A DNA stretch of 62,427 nucleotides from an uncultured Prevotella sp. (lineage in GTDB: Bacteria > Bacteroidota > Bacteroidia > Bacteroidales > Bacteroidaceae): the NCBI GenBank assembly GCA_947169185.1, contig CAMVOS010000012.1, positions 1 through 62,427 of the forward strand. Direction: 5' to 3'. The translations under genes were made by a program, and so were the position numbers. Below, one piece after another: positions 18,897-28,030 of the stretch (the first letter of the stretch is position 1; each line of letters begins with the position of its first letter). A model generated the notes under the pieces. The model saw only the letters and a program-made list of their open reading frames with translations. It did no database searches and was not told the origin of the DNA.

Positions 18897-20558
18897 ATGG
18901 AAAACTACCCAAGTTTCAATCAACTCATACAGCAGAGCATCATAGATAATTGGGATCTCGATGCGCTGACTGATTACAAGGGGGCCACCCTGCAATTTCA
19001 CGATGTGGCCCGAAAGATAGAGAAACTGCACATCCTGTTTGAGAACAGCGGTGTGAAGCGTGGTGACAAGATAGCTATGTGTGGACGAAACTCAAGCCAG
19101 TGGGCTGTTGCCTTTTTGGCCACACTGACATACGGTGCCGTAGCAGTTCCCATCCTGCACGAATTTATGGCCGACCAGATTCACAACATCGTCAATCACT
19201 CTGATGCCAAACTGCTATTCGTAGGCGACCATGTGGCCACACAGGTCGACCCGATGCAAATGCCCAACTTAGAGGGTATCATCAACAATCCCGACTACTC
19301 GCTGATGGTATCGCGTACCGAGAAATTGACCTACGCCCGTGAACACCTGAACGAACTCTACGGTAAGAAATTCCCAAAGTTCTTCCGTAAGGAGCATGTT
19401 CACTACTACACCGAGGAAAACGGTGAGGAACTGGCCATGATTAACTATACCAGCGGAACGACAGGCTTCTCGAAAGGCGTCATGATACCCTATCGTGCAC
19501 TATGGTCTAACTACGACTTTGCAGAGCATGTACTGGGCAAGACCATCAAGCGTGGCGACCGCGTTATCTCCATCCTGCCGATGGCACACATGTACGGTAT
19601 GGCGTTTGAGTTCGTCTTCGAATTTCTGCATGGCTGCCACGTCTACTACCTGAACCGAATTCCCTCACCAGCTATCATAGCACAGGCATTTGCTGATATC
19701 AAGCCGAAGATCATCATTGCCGTACCATTGGTGATTGAGAAGATTATCCGCAAGAAGGTATTCCCAAAGATACAGAACAACCGCATGCGACTGTTGCTGG
19801 CCATGCCCGTCATATCGAAGAAGGTACGAGAACTGATATGCAAAGAGGTTATTAATGCCTTCGGTGGCGAGCTCTATGAAGTCATCATCGGCGGTGCTGC
19901 CTTCAATCAGGAAGTGGAGAGTTTCCTGAAACGTATCGAGTTCCCATATACCGTTGGCTATGGTGCTACGGAGTGTGCACCCATTATCTGCTATCGTGAC
20001 TGGAAGACCTTCGTACAGGGCTCATGCGGACAAGAGGCTTACCACATGAAGGTTAAGATCAACTCGTCAGACCCCGCCCATATTCCTGGCGAGATACTTG
20101 CCAAAGGTCCCAATGTCATGTTAGGATACTACAAGAACGAAGAAGCTACACGCGAGACACTTGACGGCGAAGGATGGTATCATACAGGCGACTTGGGAAC
20201 CATGGACTACGACGGTAACGTGTTTATCAACGGACGCTCAAAGAACATGTTGTTAGGCCCCAGCGGACAGAACATCTATCCGGAGGAGATTGAGGACAAG
20301 CTGAACTCGATGACAATGGTAGTAGAAAGTGTGGTCGTTCAGCGCGACAACAAGCTTGTAGGTTTGGTATATCCTGACTACGACGAAGCCAAGAACATGA
20401 ACTTCAACGATGCCGATATCACCAACATCATGGAGCAAAACCGCCTGCAGCTAAACGAGCAACTGCCTGCATACGAAAAGATTACCGAGATAGAAATAAG
20501 AAAAGAAGAATTCGAGAAGACACCAAAGCGCAGTATCAAGCGCTTCCTCTATACATAA
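18897..20558 (+). CDS. AMP-binding acyl-CoA ligase-like enzyme, copy 2
   Basis: 553-residue tandem paralogue of the preceding gene, collinear over its whole length with long identical stretches (for example ALTDY, HDVARK, INYTSGTTGFSKGVM, LPMAHMYGMA, the C-terminal KTPKRSIKRFLY). All adenylation motifs are retained, so both copies should be active. Codon choice differs: this copy is richer in G/C at third positions than copy 1, so the duplication is probably old or one copy was acquired. It is followed three bases later by a glycosyltransferase-like gene in the same operon. Confidence 0.88.
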   Translation: MENYPSFNQLIQQSIIDNWDLDALTDYKGATLQFHDVARKIEKLHILFENSGVKRGDKIAMCGRNSSQWAVAFLATLTYGAVAVPILHEFMADQIHNIVNHSDAKLLFVGDHVATQVDPMQMPNLEGIINNPDYSLMVSRTEKLTYAREHLNELYGKKFPKFFRKEHVHYYTEENGEELAMINYTSGTTGFSKGVMIPYRALWSNYDFAEHVLGKTIKRGDRVISILPMAHMYGMAFEFVFEFLHGCHVYYLNRIPSPAIIAQAFADIKPKIIIAVPLVIEKIIRKKVFPKIQNNRMRLLLAMPVISKKVRELICKEVINAFGGELYEVIIGGAAFNQEVESFLKRIEFPYTVGYGATECAPIICYRDWKTFVQGSCGQEAYHMKVKINSSDPAHIPGEILAKGPNVMLGYYKNEEATRETLDGEGWYHTGDLGTMDYDGNVFINGRSKNMLLGPSGQNIYPEEIEDKLNSMTMVVESVVVQRDNKLVGLVYPDYDEAKNMNFNDADITNIMEQNRLQLNEQLPAYEKITEIEIRKEEFEKTPKRSIKRFLYT

Positions 20559-20561
20559 TCA

Positions 20562-21188
20562 ATGGAGAACAACAATACGTTTTCTATCATTCTGGCTGTA
20601 CATAACGAAGCTGACAAACTGGAGCAGAACCTGCCTTTCTTCCTGGAAACAGCCAACGAGGCAGGCGCTCAAGTAATAGTGGTTGACGACATGTCGACAG
20701 ACGATACTCCCGACGTGTTGACACGCATAAAGAATGACAATCCTGAAGTGCTCTATACCACATTCCTACCACAGTCAGTCATCATCAATCCCAGCCGGTT
20801 GCGACTGGCAATGTCTATAGGAGCCAAGGCCGCTAAAACACCATACATTATCCTGGCAAACATAGAACGACCGCCACACAATGTGGGATGGCTATATGGA
20901 TTGGCCGACAACAATGCCGCACTGGTATTTAGTCTCCGCAAAGGCAATCAGGTGGTGCACGTAACGACAACAGATACTGAAGAGCTGCGACCTACCATCA
21001 CCAAAGCAGAACGAAAGAGTGGCAAAGGACATAGTGGACGTTTCCTGAAACAGCGTCGCGGACTCTATGACGCTGTATGCGTACATCGCGACCACGTATT
21101 CGATGTCATTAACATGTTCGACCGTCCTGTTGGTTTTGGCAAACTTTGGCGGCTACGCTTTCAGGTATTCATGAATAGTTTATTCTAA
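20562..21188 (+). CDS. Family 2-type glycosyltransferase
   Basis: 208-residue GT-A fold protein opening with FSIILAVHNEADKLEQNL and the nucleotide-sugar/metal motif VVVDDMSTDDTPDVL. It is short: GT2 catalytic domains are usually 220-250 residues, so the acceptor part is minimal. There is no transmembrane helix, although the C-terminus (WRLRFQVFMNSLF) is amphipathic and might associate with the membrane. Position between the ligases and a second glycosyltransferase-like gene suggests a surface glycan or glycolipid, but the product is unknown. Confidence 0.8.
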   Translation: MENNNTFSIILAVHNEADKLEQNLPFFLETANEAGAQVIVVDDMSTDDTPDVLTRIKNDNPEVLYTTFLPQSVIINPSRLRLAMSIGAKAAKTPYIILANIERPPHNVGWLYGLADNNAALVFSLRKGNQVVHVTTTDTEELRPTITKAERKSGKGHSGRFLKQRRGLYDAVCVHRDHVFDVINMFDRPVGFGKLWRLRFQVFMNSLF

Positions 21189-21206
21189 CCTTCTCACTTT
21201 AAAATT

Positions 21207-22295
21207 ATGCGAATCTTACACTTCTTACCACAAACAGATGCTGCTATCGGTCAGTATTTCAATATTCTGGCTGATAATATGGGGTTGGAAGTTGAGAACC
21301 ACAAAGCAACTACAGGTGAGGAAGCCAGACAGTTGCTACGCACCATCGAGTTTGACATCGTACATATTCATGGCTGTTGGAATAATGCCCAATTCATGAT
21401 AGTGCGCAGGGCACTACAACAGAATGCGAGATTAGTGGTGACCCCCTACGGACAACTGCAACCCTGGGTACAGCAACACCATTTCTGGAACGAAAAACTG
21501 CCAAAGCGTATTGCCTACCAGAAATCTGTTGTCGAACATGCCTATGCCGTCATTGTTCAAGGCAATATGGAGTTGGAGTACATTCAACGACTGGGTTGGA
21601 ACAAACGGTGCGTTATTATTCGCAATGCACTAATCACCAACACCATCACTCCACGAGAGATGGCACGTCAAACTTTCGAAATCTATCAGCGCATCATTGA
21701 CAGCAATCCTCTGCAATTAATGAACACCAACACACGAAAGTTTGTCAAGCGTCTGATAACTGTAGGTATTACGGGCGACGAGCGATGGACCATGAATGAC
21801 GATGTGCCCATGCTGGGCGATTGGAGACAAATACTCTGCTACGCTCATCAGGAGCAAATCATGCCAACTATTCAACGAGCCGTCCGTACACTCAATCTGT
21901 TATTGCCTGATATCACTCCTGATAAGATACCCTACTTTGTGCCCGACAACTATGTCGAGACGAAGAGCATTCAGAAAAACATTGGCAACCAGTTCGTTTC
22001 TGAGAACGACCGTCTTATAGCTACTTTCAAATTCATCAAGAAACTTATTTCCAACCGACAGTTAAGCATCAAGCACCTGATTGAGCTCGACATCGAACTG
22101 CGTGAACATCCTTGTGATGAAGGACTCTTAGCCGAACAACTGCAAGAACGCGGGCTCATCAAGCTGGCAGCACGCTGCATGCAACTGACATACGAATTCA
22201 CCGGACTCACCGAGGGCTTCATGCCTATTCCTCTTCTTAATGACCATATAACTAAAAAATATAAATTCCTAATCAATAATCATCTAACAATATGA
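21207..22295 (+). CDS. GT-B-like glycosyltransferase N-domain with unrecognised C-terminal half
   Basis: The first 160 residues look like the acceptor domain of a GT4 glycosyltransferase (RILHFLPQTDAAIGQYFNILAD, FDIVHIHGCW, VVTPYGQLQPW, VIVQGNMELEYIQRLGW, VIIRNAL). The usual GT4 donor domain with an E-x7-E motif does not follow; instead there are about 190 mostly helical residues that I cannot assign. It may be a glycan-binding or inactive relative. The stop overlaps the FBPase start by four bases (ATGA), so the genes are co-expressed although no metabolic link is obvious. Confidence 0.65.
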   Translation: MRILHFLPQTDAAIGQYFNILADNMGLEVENHKATTGEEARQLLRTIEFDIVHIHGCWNNAQFMIVRRALQQNARLVVTPYGQLQPWVQQHHFWNEKLPKRIAYQKSVVEHAYAVIVQGNMELEYIQRLGWNKRCVIIRNALITNTITPREMARQTFEIYQRIIDSNPLQLMNTNTRKFVKRLITVGITGDERWTMNDDVPMLGDWRQILCYAHQEQIMPTIQRAVRTLNLLLPDITPDKIPYFVPDNYVETKSIQKNIGNQFVSENDRLIATFKFIKKLISNRQLSIKHLIELDIELREHPCDEGLLAEQLQERGLIKLAARCMQLTYEFTGLTEGFMPIPLLNDHITKKYKFLINNHLTI

Positions 22296-24271
22296 ACTAC
22301 GACACTCATTACTTACAGCTCCTTTCAGCATCATTCCCTAACGTAGCCGCTGCTTCAACAGAAATTATCAATCTTGAGGCTATCCTCAATCTCCCTAAGG
22401 GTACAGAACATTTTTTGGCAGACCTTCATGGAGAAAGTGCTGCATTTCAGCATGTTCTAAAGAATGCCTCAGGCAATATCCGACGTAAGGTAAGTGAGCT
22501 TTTCAAGGGCGACATCCGTGAGTCGGAACGTCGCGAACTCTGCACACTCATTTACTATCCTGAAAAGAAAATAGAACTTATCAAAGAGTCTGAGCCAGAC
22601 ATTAACGACTGGTACAAAATCACTATCAATCGTTTGGTAGCTGTTTGTCGTGATGTCTCCTCAAAATATACGCGTTCCAAAGTGCGCAAGTCGCTACCCC
22701 AAGAATTTAGTTACATTATTGAGGAACTAATGCACGAACGTACTGATGATATTGACAAGGCAGCCTACGTTAGTAGCATCGTTAATACCATCATTTCCAC
22801 GGGGCGTGCCGACGACTTCATTATAGCTATTTGTAACGTTATACAGCGACTGGCCATCGACCAGTTACATATTCTTGGTGACATATACGATCGCGGCCCT
22901 GGAGCACATATTATTCTTGACACTTTGCGCCAATACCACTCTTGGGACATACAATGGGGCAATCATGACATTTTATGGATGGGAGCTTGTGCAGGCAATA
23001 ATGCTTGTATATGTAACGTGCTACGTCTATGTCTGCGCTACGCAAATTTGACAACCATTGAAGAGGCATATGGCATCAACCTCGTTCCGCTGGCCACCTT
23101 TGCTATGGAGTTCTACGGTGACGACCCTTGCACGGAATTTATGCCCAAATTGATGAAGGGGAATACCATGACAGAGAAATACCAGCGTCTAACAGCACAA
23201 ATGCATAAGGCTATCTCTGTCATCCAATTTAAGAAAGAAGCTCTCATTTACCACCGTCGTCCAGAATGGCAGATGGAAAGCCGTTGTATGCTTGAGCATA
23301 TTGACTACGAACGTGGCATCTGCACCATTGATGGTAAAGAGTACGAGATGCGCTCATGCCATTTCCCCACCATCGACCCACAACATCCCAATGAGCTTAC
23401 TCCAGAAGAACATCAATTAATGGAACGTCTACATCATTCGTTCCGCGTCAGCGAGAAATTGCAAAAGCATATCAAGATGCTATTGTCGCATGGTTGCATG
23501 TACTCTATCTGTAATCAGAATCTACTATTCCATGCCTCAGTGCCCCTCAATGCCGACGGTTCTCTGAAGGAAGTGGAGATTTATCCTGGACGAGTTTATT
23601 CAGGACTCGAACTCATGCATCAAATAGGCATGATGATACGTGCTGCCTTTGAGAATGATACCGATCAAGATATGCGCCTCTACGCTCGCGACTACTTCCT
23701 CTATCTTTGGTGTGGCAAGAATTCGCCATTATTTGACAAATCCAAAATGGCTACTTTTGAGCGCTACTTCCTGACGGACAAGACGACTTTCAAAGAGGAG
23801 AAAGGCTACTATTTCCAACTACGTGATAACGAGGCAATATGTGACCATATTCTCGATGCCTTCAACGTTGCAGGCCCCAACCGTCACATCATCAACGGAC
23901 ATGTTCCAGTACATGCTTCTAAGGGTGAAAATCCTATTAAGGCTGGTGGCAAACTAATGGTCATCGATGGAGGATTCTCTGAAGCATATCATTCAGAAAC
24001 GGGCATTGCCGGATACACATTAGTTTACCATAGCCGAGGCTTCCAATTGGTTCAGCATGAGCCATTTATGAGTGCGGAAGATGCTATTCAAAGGGGGACA
24101 GACATCAAGTCTACGACCCAACTTGTTGAACTATCGAGCCATCGCATGCTGGTAGCCGATACCGACAAAGGCGCTGAGCTACGTGCGCAAATTGCTGATT
24201 TACGTGAGTTGCTCTATGCCTATCGTCATGGAATCCTTAAAGAAAAAGAAGTAAAGGCCTCGAATCGGTAA
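22292..24271 (+). CDS. fbp: Class III fructose-1,6-bisphosphatase
   Basis: Hydrolyses fructose 1,6-bisphosphate to fructose 6-phosphate in gluconeogenesis. The 659-residue length and motifs fit the class III (Firmicutes/Bacteroidetes) enzyme of the calcineurin-like metallophosphatase fold: LADLHGE (Asp44, His46), GDIYDRGPG at 196-204, GNHD at 223-226 and NGHVPVHASKGENP further on. It is unrelated to the class I enzyme of E. coli. It sits at the end of the ligase/glycosyltransferase run, overlapping the preceding gene by four bases. Confidence 0.95.
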   Translation: MNYDTHYLQLLSASFPNVAAASTEIINLEAILNLPKGTEHFLADLHGESAAFQHVLKNASGNIRRKVSELFKGDIRESERRELCTLIYYPEKKIELIKESEPDINDWYKITINRLVAVCRDVSSKYTRSKVRKSLPQEFSYIIEELMHERTDDIDKAAYVSSIVNTIISTGRADDFIIAICNVIQRLAIDQLHILGDIYDRGPGAHIILDTLRQYHSWDIQWGNHDILWMGACAGNNACICNVLRLCLRYANLTTIEEAYGINLVPLATFAMEFYGDDPCTEFMPKLMKGNTMTEKYQRLTAQMHKAISVIQFKKEALIYHRRPEWQMESRCMLEHIDYERGICTIDGKEYEMRSCHFPTIDPQHPNELTPEEHQLMERLHHSFRVSEKLQKHIKMLLSHGCMYSICNQNLLFHASVPLNADGSLKEVEIYPGRVYSGLELMHQIGMMIRAAFENDTDQDMRLYARDYFLYLWCGKNSPLFDKSKMATFERYFLTDKTTFKEEKGYYFQLRDNEAICDHILDAFNVAGPNRHIINGHVPVHASKGENPIKAGGKLMVIDGGFSEAYHSETGIAGYTLVYHSRGFQLVQHEPFMSAEDAIQRGTDIKSTTQLVELSSHRMLVADTDKGAELRAQIADLRELLYAYRHGILKEKEVKASNR

Positions 24272-24279
24272 GTAGCAAG

Positions 24280-24624
24280 ATGTCTGATGTACTCATAGCC
24301 TTAGGTTCTAACTACCATCAGAATGCTCATATCCATTGGGCATCACAAAGACTTGGCACGCTGTTCGTGGATGTTGTTATGAGTCCTGTACTTTGGACTC
24401 AAGACGTCCACGGCCGTAATTTATGGTATATGAACAGATTACTTCGTGCAAAAACCACTCTATCGCCCACCCAATTAACGACGTTGCTCAAGCAGATAGA
24501 GCAGGAAAGTTATCGTACCAAGGAACACGTCACCATTGATCTCGATCTCATGAAGTATGACCAAGAGCGCTACCATCTTTCTGATTGGGACCGTCCTTAT
24601 ATTCAAAAACTATTAGATTTTTAG
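24280..24624 (+). CDS. Truncated HPPK (FolK)-like protein
   Basis: The 114-residue protein begins with the HPPK signature LIALGSN and keeps the metal-binding Asp-x-Asp in VTIDLDLMKYD (Asp87, Asp89). FolK proteins are usually about 160 residues; the last 45, which close over the pterin, are missing, and the arginines expected before the Asp pair are not seen (YRTKEH). Either a reduced pterin-pyrophosphokinase with relaxed specificity, a non-pterin nucleotide binder, or a relic. The gene starts nine bases after the fbp stop and its end is clean, so it looks maintained rather than freshly broken. Confidence 0.7.
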   Translation: MSDVLIALGSNYHQNAHIHWASQRLGTLFVDVVMSPVLWTQDVHGRNLWYMNRLLRAKTTLSPTQLTTLLKQIEQESYRTKEHVTIDLDLMKYDQERYHLSDWDRPYIQKLLDF

Positions 24625-24657
24625 TATAAAGGAAAAAGATAAAATTCGGGCTGATGT

Positions 24658-24688
24658 TTGGTCAGTCCGTTTTTTTTTTGTACCTTCG
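24658..24688 (+). promoter_or_regulatory. ligA promoter, TTG-N20-TACCTTCG
   Basis: TTG at 24658-24660, 20-bp spacer, then TACCTTCG at 24681-24688, one mismatch to TAnnTTTG. It lies inside a possible N-terminal extension of ligA and therefore argues for the downstream ATG. Confidence 0.65.
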
Positions 24689-24716
24689 CAGGCAAAAGAA
24701 AAAAGCAATAGTCAAG

Positions 24717-26717
24717 ATGGATGACAAGATACTGAGGATGCAACAGCTCATTCAGGAGTTGAACGAGGCTTCTAATGCCTATTACAATGGACGTCCTGAA
24801 CTGATGACAGACTACGAATGGGACCAGCGCTTCGATGAGTTGAAAAGGTTGGAAATGGAAACTGGGACATCCTTGACCGACTCGCCTACACAACGTGTAT
24901 CAGAAGACACCATCACAGGCCAGAAAGAGGAGCACGAATTTGCTGCGCTCTCGCTGGCCAAGACCAAGAAAACCGATGAACTGGTAAAGTGGGCCGAAGG
25001 TCGTCCCATCTGGATATCGTGGAAACTGGACGGTCTGACATTAGTAGTTACCTACGATGACGGACGGCTAACAAAGGTAGTAACCCGTGGCAATGGACAT
25101 ATCGGCACAAACATCACCCACCTGTCAGAAGCCATCAGCGGCATACCTACAGAGATTGCCGACAAGGGACACATCGTCATTCGTGGCGAAGCTGTCATTT
25201 CTTACAATGACTTCGAACAATATATAATTGAAAGTGGAGAAGACTATGCCAATCCACGCAATCTGGCATCAGGATCGCTCTCGGTAAAAGACCCACAGGA
25301 CATTAAGGATCGCCATATTCGCTGGATTCCCTTTACGCTTGTATATACAGAGAATGACATCAATAGTTGGGGAGCACGCATGGACTGGCTTGACAGTCTG
25401 GGATTCAATACCGTTGAGCGCCGCATGGTAAGTTCGCCAGACCTTGCTTCAGTTGAAGACGTTATCAACGTCTTTACCAAAGAAGTCACCTCGAAACAGA
25501 ATCCTTTCCCTGTTGATGGTCTTGTAGTATGTTACGACGATACTGACTACGCACAGACAGGTTCCGTTACTGGTCACCATGCCACGCGAGCAGGCTTGGC
25601 CTTCAAATGGCAGGACGAGGCAGCTGACACCATTTTAAAAGAAGTGGAATGGTCGTGTGCCGCCAGCACTATTTCACCAGTCGCTATCTTCAAGCCCGTA
25701 GAACTTGAAGGCACAACGGTTAAACGAGCCTCGCTTTGTAACATTAGCGAATGCGAGCGTTTGGGTATCGGAGGTGAAGGGACACATATCAGCGTCATCA
25801 AGGCCAACAAGATTATCCCCAAAGTTATAGCCGTTACTAACTGCGTTGGCACGTTTACCGTACCTGACACCTGCCCTGTCTGTCATGCGCCTACGCAGAT
25901 AGTCATTAGCGAGGCCAGCGGCACCAAGACCCTTCGATGCACCAATCCAGATTGTGCTGCCAAACAGCTGAAGAAACTGGCACGCTTCGTGTCTAAGGAA
26001 GGTATGAACATCGATGGCATTTCAGAACAAACACTCTCGAAGTTCATTAATCTGGGCTGGATTAGCGAGTATGCTGATATCTACGAACTGCGTAGCCATA
26101 TTCTGGAACTCTCGCGCATGGAGGGATTTGGCGAGAAGTCGGCTTCTAACATTATGCGCTCCATCGATAAGAGTCGTGAAGTGGAAGCCCACCGGCTACT
26201 CTATGCTCTGAACATTCCGCTTTGTGGTCTCGATGTCTGCAAACGTTTGCTCTCTGCCTATTCGCTCGACGACCTGGTCAACGAAGCTATCAAGCAAGGC
26301 GATGACCTCTTTGCCATGCAGGTTGCCCCTCAAGACGTATTTGCTCATGTCAACGGCATCGGTCCCGAGAAGTCGGCCCAGTTCGTCACGTGGTTCCGCG
26401 ACAATGGCAACCTCGCCCGCTATCGTCGCCTCTTGTCGTATCTGCAAGTCAACACTCCCGACGTGTCAGCGTCGGGTGACAAGTGTGCAGGCCTGACTTT
26501 CGTCATTACGGGGGACGTCCACCACTACAAAAACCGCAACGAGCTTAAGGCTTACATCGAGTCTCAAGGCGGTAAAGTGGCATCGGCTGTCAGCGGTTCG
26601 ACGTCATACCTTATTAATAATGATGTCACATCGACATCTGGCAAGAATAAGAAAGCTCAGCAGTTGGGAATACCTATCATATCAGAAGACGAATTCATAT
26701 CAAAATATCAACAATGA
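24717..26717 (+). CDS. ligA: NAD-dependent DNA ligase LigA
   Basis: Seals nicks during replication and repair. The 666-residue protein has the Ia domain, an adenylation domain with the nucleotide-attaching Lys103 in WKLDGL, an OB fold, a four-cysteine zinc finger (Cys386, 389, 408, 413), helix-hairpin-helix repeats and a C-terminal BRCT domain (AGLTFVITGDVHHYKNRNEL). An open extension back to 24654 contains the promoter and is excluded. The stop overlaps the metY start (ATGA), an unusual pairing of repair and sulfur metabolism, so co-transcription may be incidental. Confidence 0.96.
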   Translation: MDDKILRMQQLIQELNEASNAYYNGRPELMTDYEWDQRFDELKRLEMETGTSLTDSPTQRVSEDTITGQKEEHEFAALSLAKTKKTDELVKWAEGRPIWISWKLDGLTLVVTYDDGRLTKVVTRGNGHIGTNITHLSEAISGIPTEIADKGHIVIRGEAVISYNDFEQYIIESGEDYANPRNLASGSLSVKDPQDIKDRHIRWIPFTLVYTENDINSWGARMDWLDSLGFNTVERRMVSSPDLASVEDVINVFTKEVTSKQNPFPVDGLVVCYDDTDYAQTGSVTGHHATRAGLAFKWQDEAADTILKEVEWSCAASTISPVAIFKPVELEGTTVKRASLCNISECERLGIGGEGTHISVIKANKIIPKVIAVTNCVGTFTVPDTCPVCHAPTQIVISEASGTKTLRCTNPDCAAKQLKKLARFVSKEGMNIDGISEQTLSKFINLGWISEYADIYELRSHILELSRMEGFGEKSASNIMRSIDKSREVEAHRLLYALNIPLCGLDVCKRLLSAYSLDDLVNEAIKQGDDLFAMQVAPQDVFAHVNGIGPEKSAQFVTWFRDNGNLARYRRLLSYLQVNTPDVSASGDKCAGLTFVITGDVHHYKNRNELKAYIESQGGKVASAVSGSTSYLINNDVTSTSGKNKKAQQLGIPIISEDEFISKYQQ

Positions 26718-27997
26718 CACAAAAAAAGAAACTCGCCACGCTCTGCGTACAGGCAGGCTGGCAACCAAAAAATGGTGAATCGCGCGTGCTTCCCATCATT
26801 CAGAGCACCACGTTCAAGTATGACAACACAGAGGAGATGGCCGACCTCTTCGACCTGAAGAAAGAGGGCTACTTCTACACCCGTCTGCAGAACCCCACCA
26901 ACGATGCAGTAGCCTCGAAGATTGCCGCCCTCGAAGGTGGTGTCGGTGCCATGCTGACATCATCTGGTCAGGCCGCAAACTTCTATGCCCTGTTCAATAT
27001 TTGTCAGGCCGGCGACCATTTCGTTACTTCCAACGAAATCTACGGCGGCACCTACAACCTCTTCGGCGTCACGCTGAAGAAGCTGGGCATCGAGTGTACT
27101 TTCGTCTCTCAGGAGGCCAGCGAGGAGGAAATCGACAAGGCTTTCCGCCCCAACACCAAGGCGCTGTTCGGCGAGACCATCTCCAACCCTGGCTGTCAGA
27201 TTCTCGATATCGAGAAGTTCGCCCGTATTGCCCACAAGCACGGCGTTCCCTTGATTATCGACAACACCTTCCCCACCCCCATTAACTGCCGTCCGTTCGA
27301 GTGGGGCGCCGACATCGTGACCCACTCTACCACAAAGTATATGGACGGACACGCCACACAGGTCGGCGGTGTCGTTGTGGACAGCGGCAACTTCGACTGG
27401 GATGCCCATGCCGACAAGTTCCCCGGCCTGACTACGCCTGACGAGTCATATCACGGACTGACCTACACCAAGGCCTTTGGCAAGATGGCCTACATGACCA
27501 AGCTCGTAGCCCAACTGATGCGCGACCTCGGCTCAATACCTGCTCCCCAGAATTCATTCCTCCTGAACCTCGGTCTCGAGACACTGCACCTGCGCGTTCC
27601 CCGTCATTGCGAGAATGCCCAGCGCGTGGCCGAATTCTTAGCACAGGACGAGCGCGTGGCTTGGGTTCATTACAGCGGGCTGCCCGGCGACAAGAACCAT
27701 GCCCTGGCCCAGAAGTATCTGCCTAACGGCTCGTGCGGCGTCATTGCCTTCGGACTGAAAGGCGACCGCCAGACCGCTATCCAGTTTATGGACTCGCTGA
27801 AGATGATTGCCATCGTGACCCACGTGGCCGACGCCCGCACCTGCGTGCTGCATCCCGCTTCGCACACCCACCGCCAACTGAGCGACGAGCAGCTGCGCGA
27901 GGCCGGTGTGGCTCCCGACCTGATTCGCCTCAGTGTCGGCATCGAGGACGTCGACGACATCCTGGCCGACATCCGCCAGGCGTTGGACAAAATTTAA
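26714..27997 (+). CDS. metY: O-acetylhomoserine sulfhydrylase-type Cys/Met metabolism enzyme
   Basis: PLP enzyme that makes homocysteine from O-acetylhomoserine and sulfide. The 427-residue length, the opening LATLCVQAGWQP, TTFKYDNTEEMADLF and YTRLQNPTNDAV are typical of MetY rather than the shorter MetB/MetC. The PLP lysine is Lys208 in HSTTKYMDGH, with LIIDNTFPTP and ASHTHRQLSDEQL further along. No SAM riboswitch or leader is visible, because the gene starts within the ligA stop. Base composition rises to high GC here and remains high into the following accessory segment. Confidence 0.92.
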   Translation: MTQKKKLATLCVQAGWQPKNGESRVLPIIQSTTFKYDNTEEMADLFDLKKEGYFYTRLQNPTNDAVASKIAALEGGVGAMLTSSGQAANFYALFNICQAGDHFVTSNEIYGGTYNLFGVTLKKLGIECTFVSQEASEEEIDKAFRPNTKALFGETISNPGCQILDIEKFARIAHKHGVPLIIDNTFPTPINCRPFEWGADIVTHSTTKYMDGHATQVGGVVVDSGNFDWDAHADKFPGLTTPDESYHGLTYTKAFGKMAYMTKLVAQLMRDLGSIPAPQNSFLLNLGLETLHLRVPRHCENAQRVAEFLAQDERVAWVHYSGLPGDKNHALAQKYLPNGSCGVIAFGLKGDRQTAIQFMDSLKMIAIVTHVADARTCVLHPASHTHRQLSDEQLREAGVAPDLIRLSVGIEDVDDILADIRQALDKI

Positions 27998-28001
27998 TGT
28001 G

Positions 28002-28022
28002 TCCAGCGGTTTTGCCGCTGGA
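28002..28022 (+). other. Stable hairpin between metY and the HEXXH gene
   Basis: TCCAGCGG, TTTTG loop, CCGCTGGA: a perfect 8-bp stem starting a few bases after the metY stop, with no T-run. It could attenuate read-through or stabilise the metY 3' end; it stops eight bases before the next ATG. Confidence 0.5.
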
Positions 28023-28030
28023 ATATCTCG

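Noticed and set aside
26600..26720. SAM riboswitch before metY
   Set aside because: metY starts inside the ligA stop codon, so there is no leader.
28001..28025. Rho-independent terminator after metY
   Set aside because: The hairpin is stable but has no T-run; kept as an unassigned hairpin.
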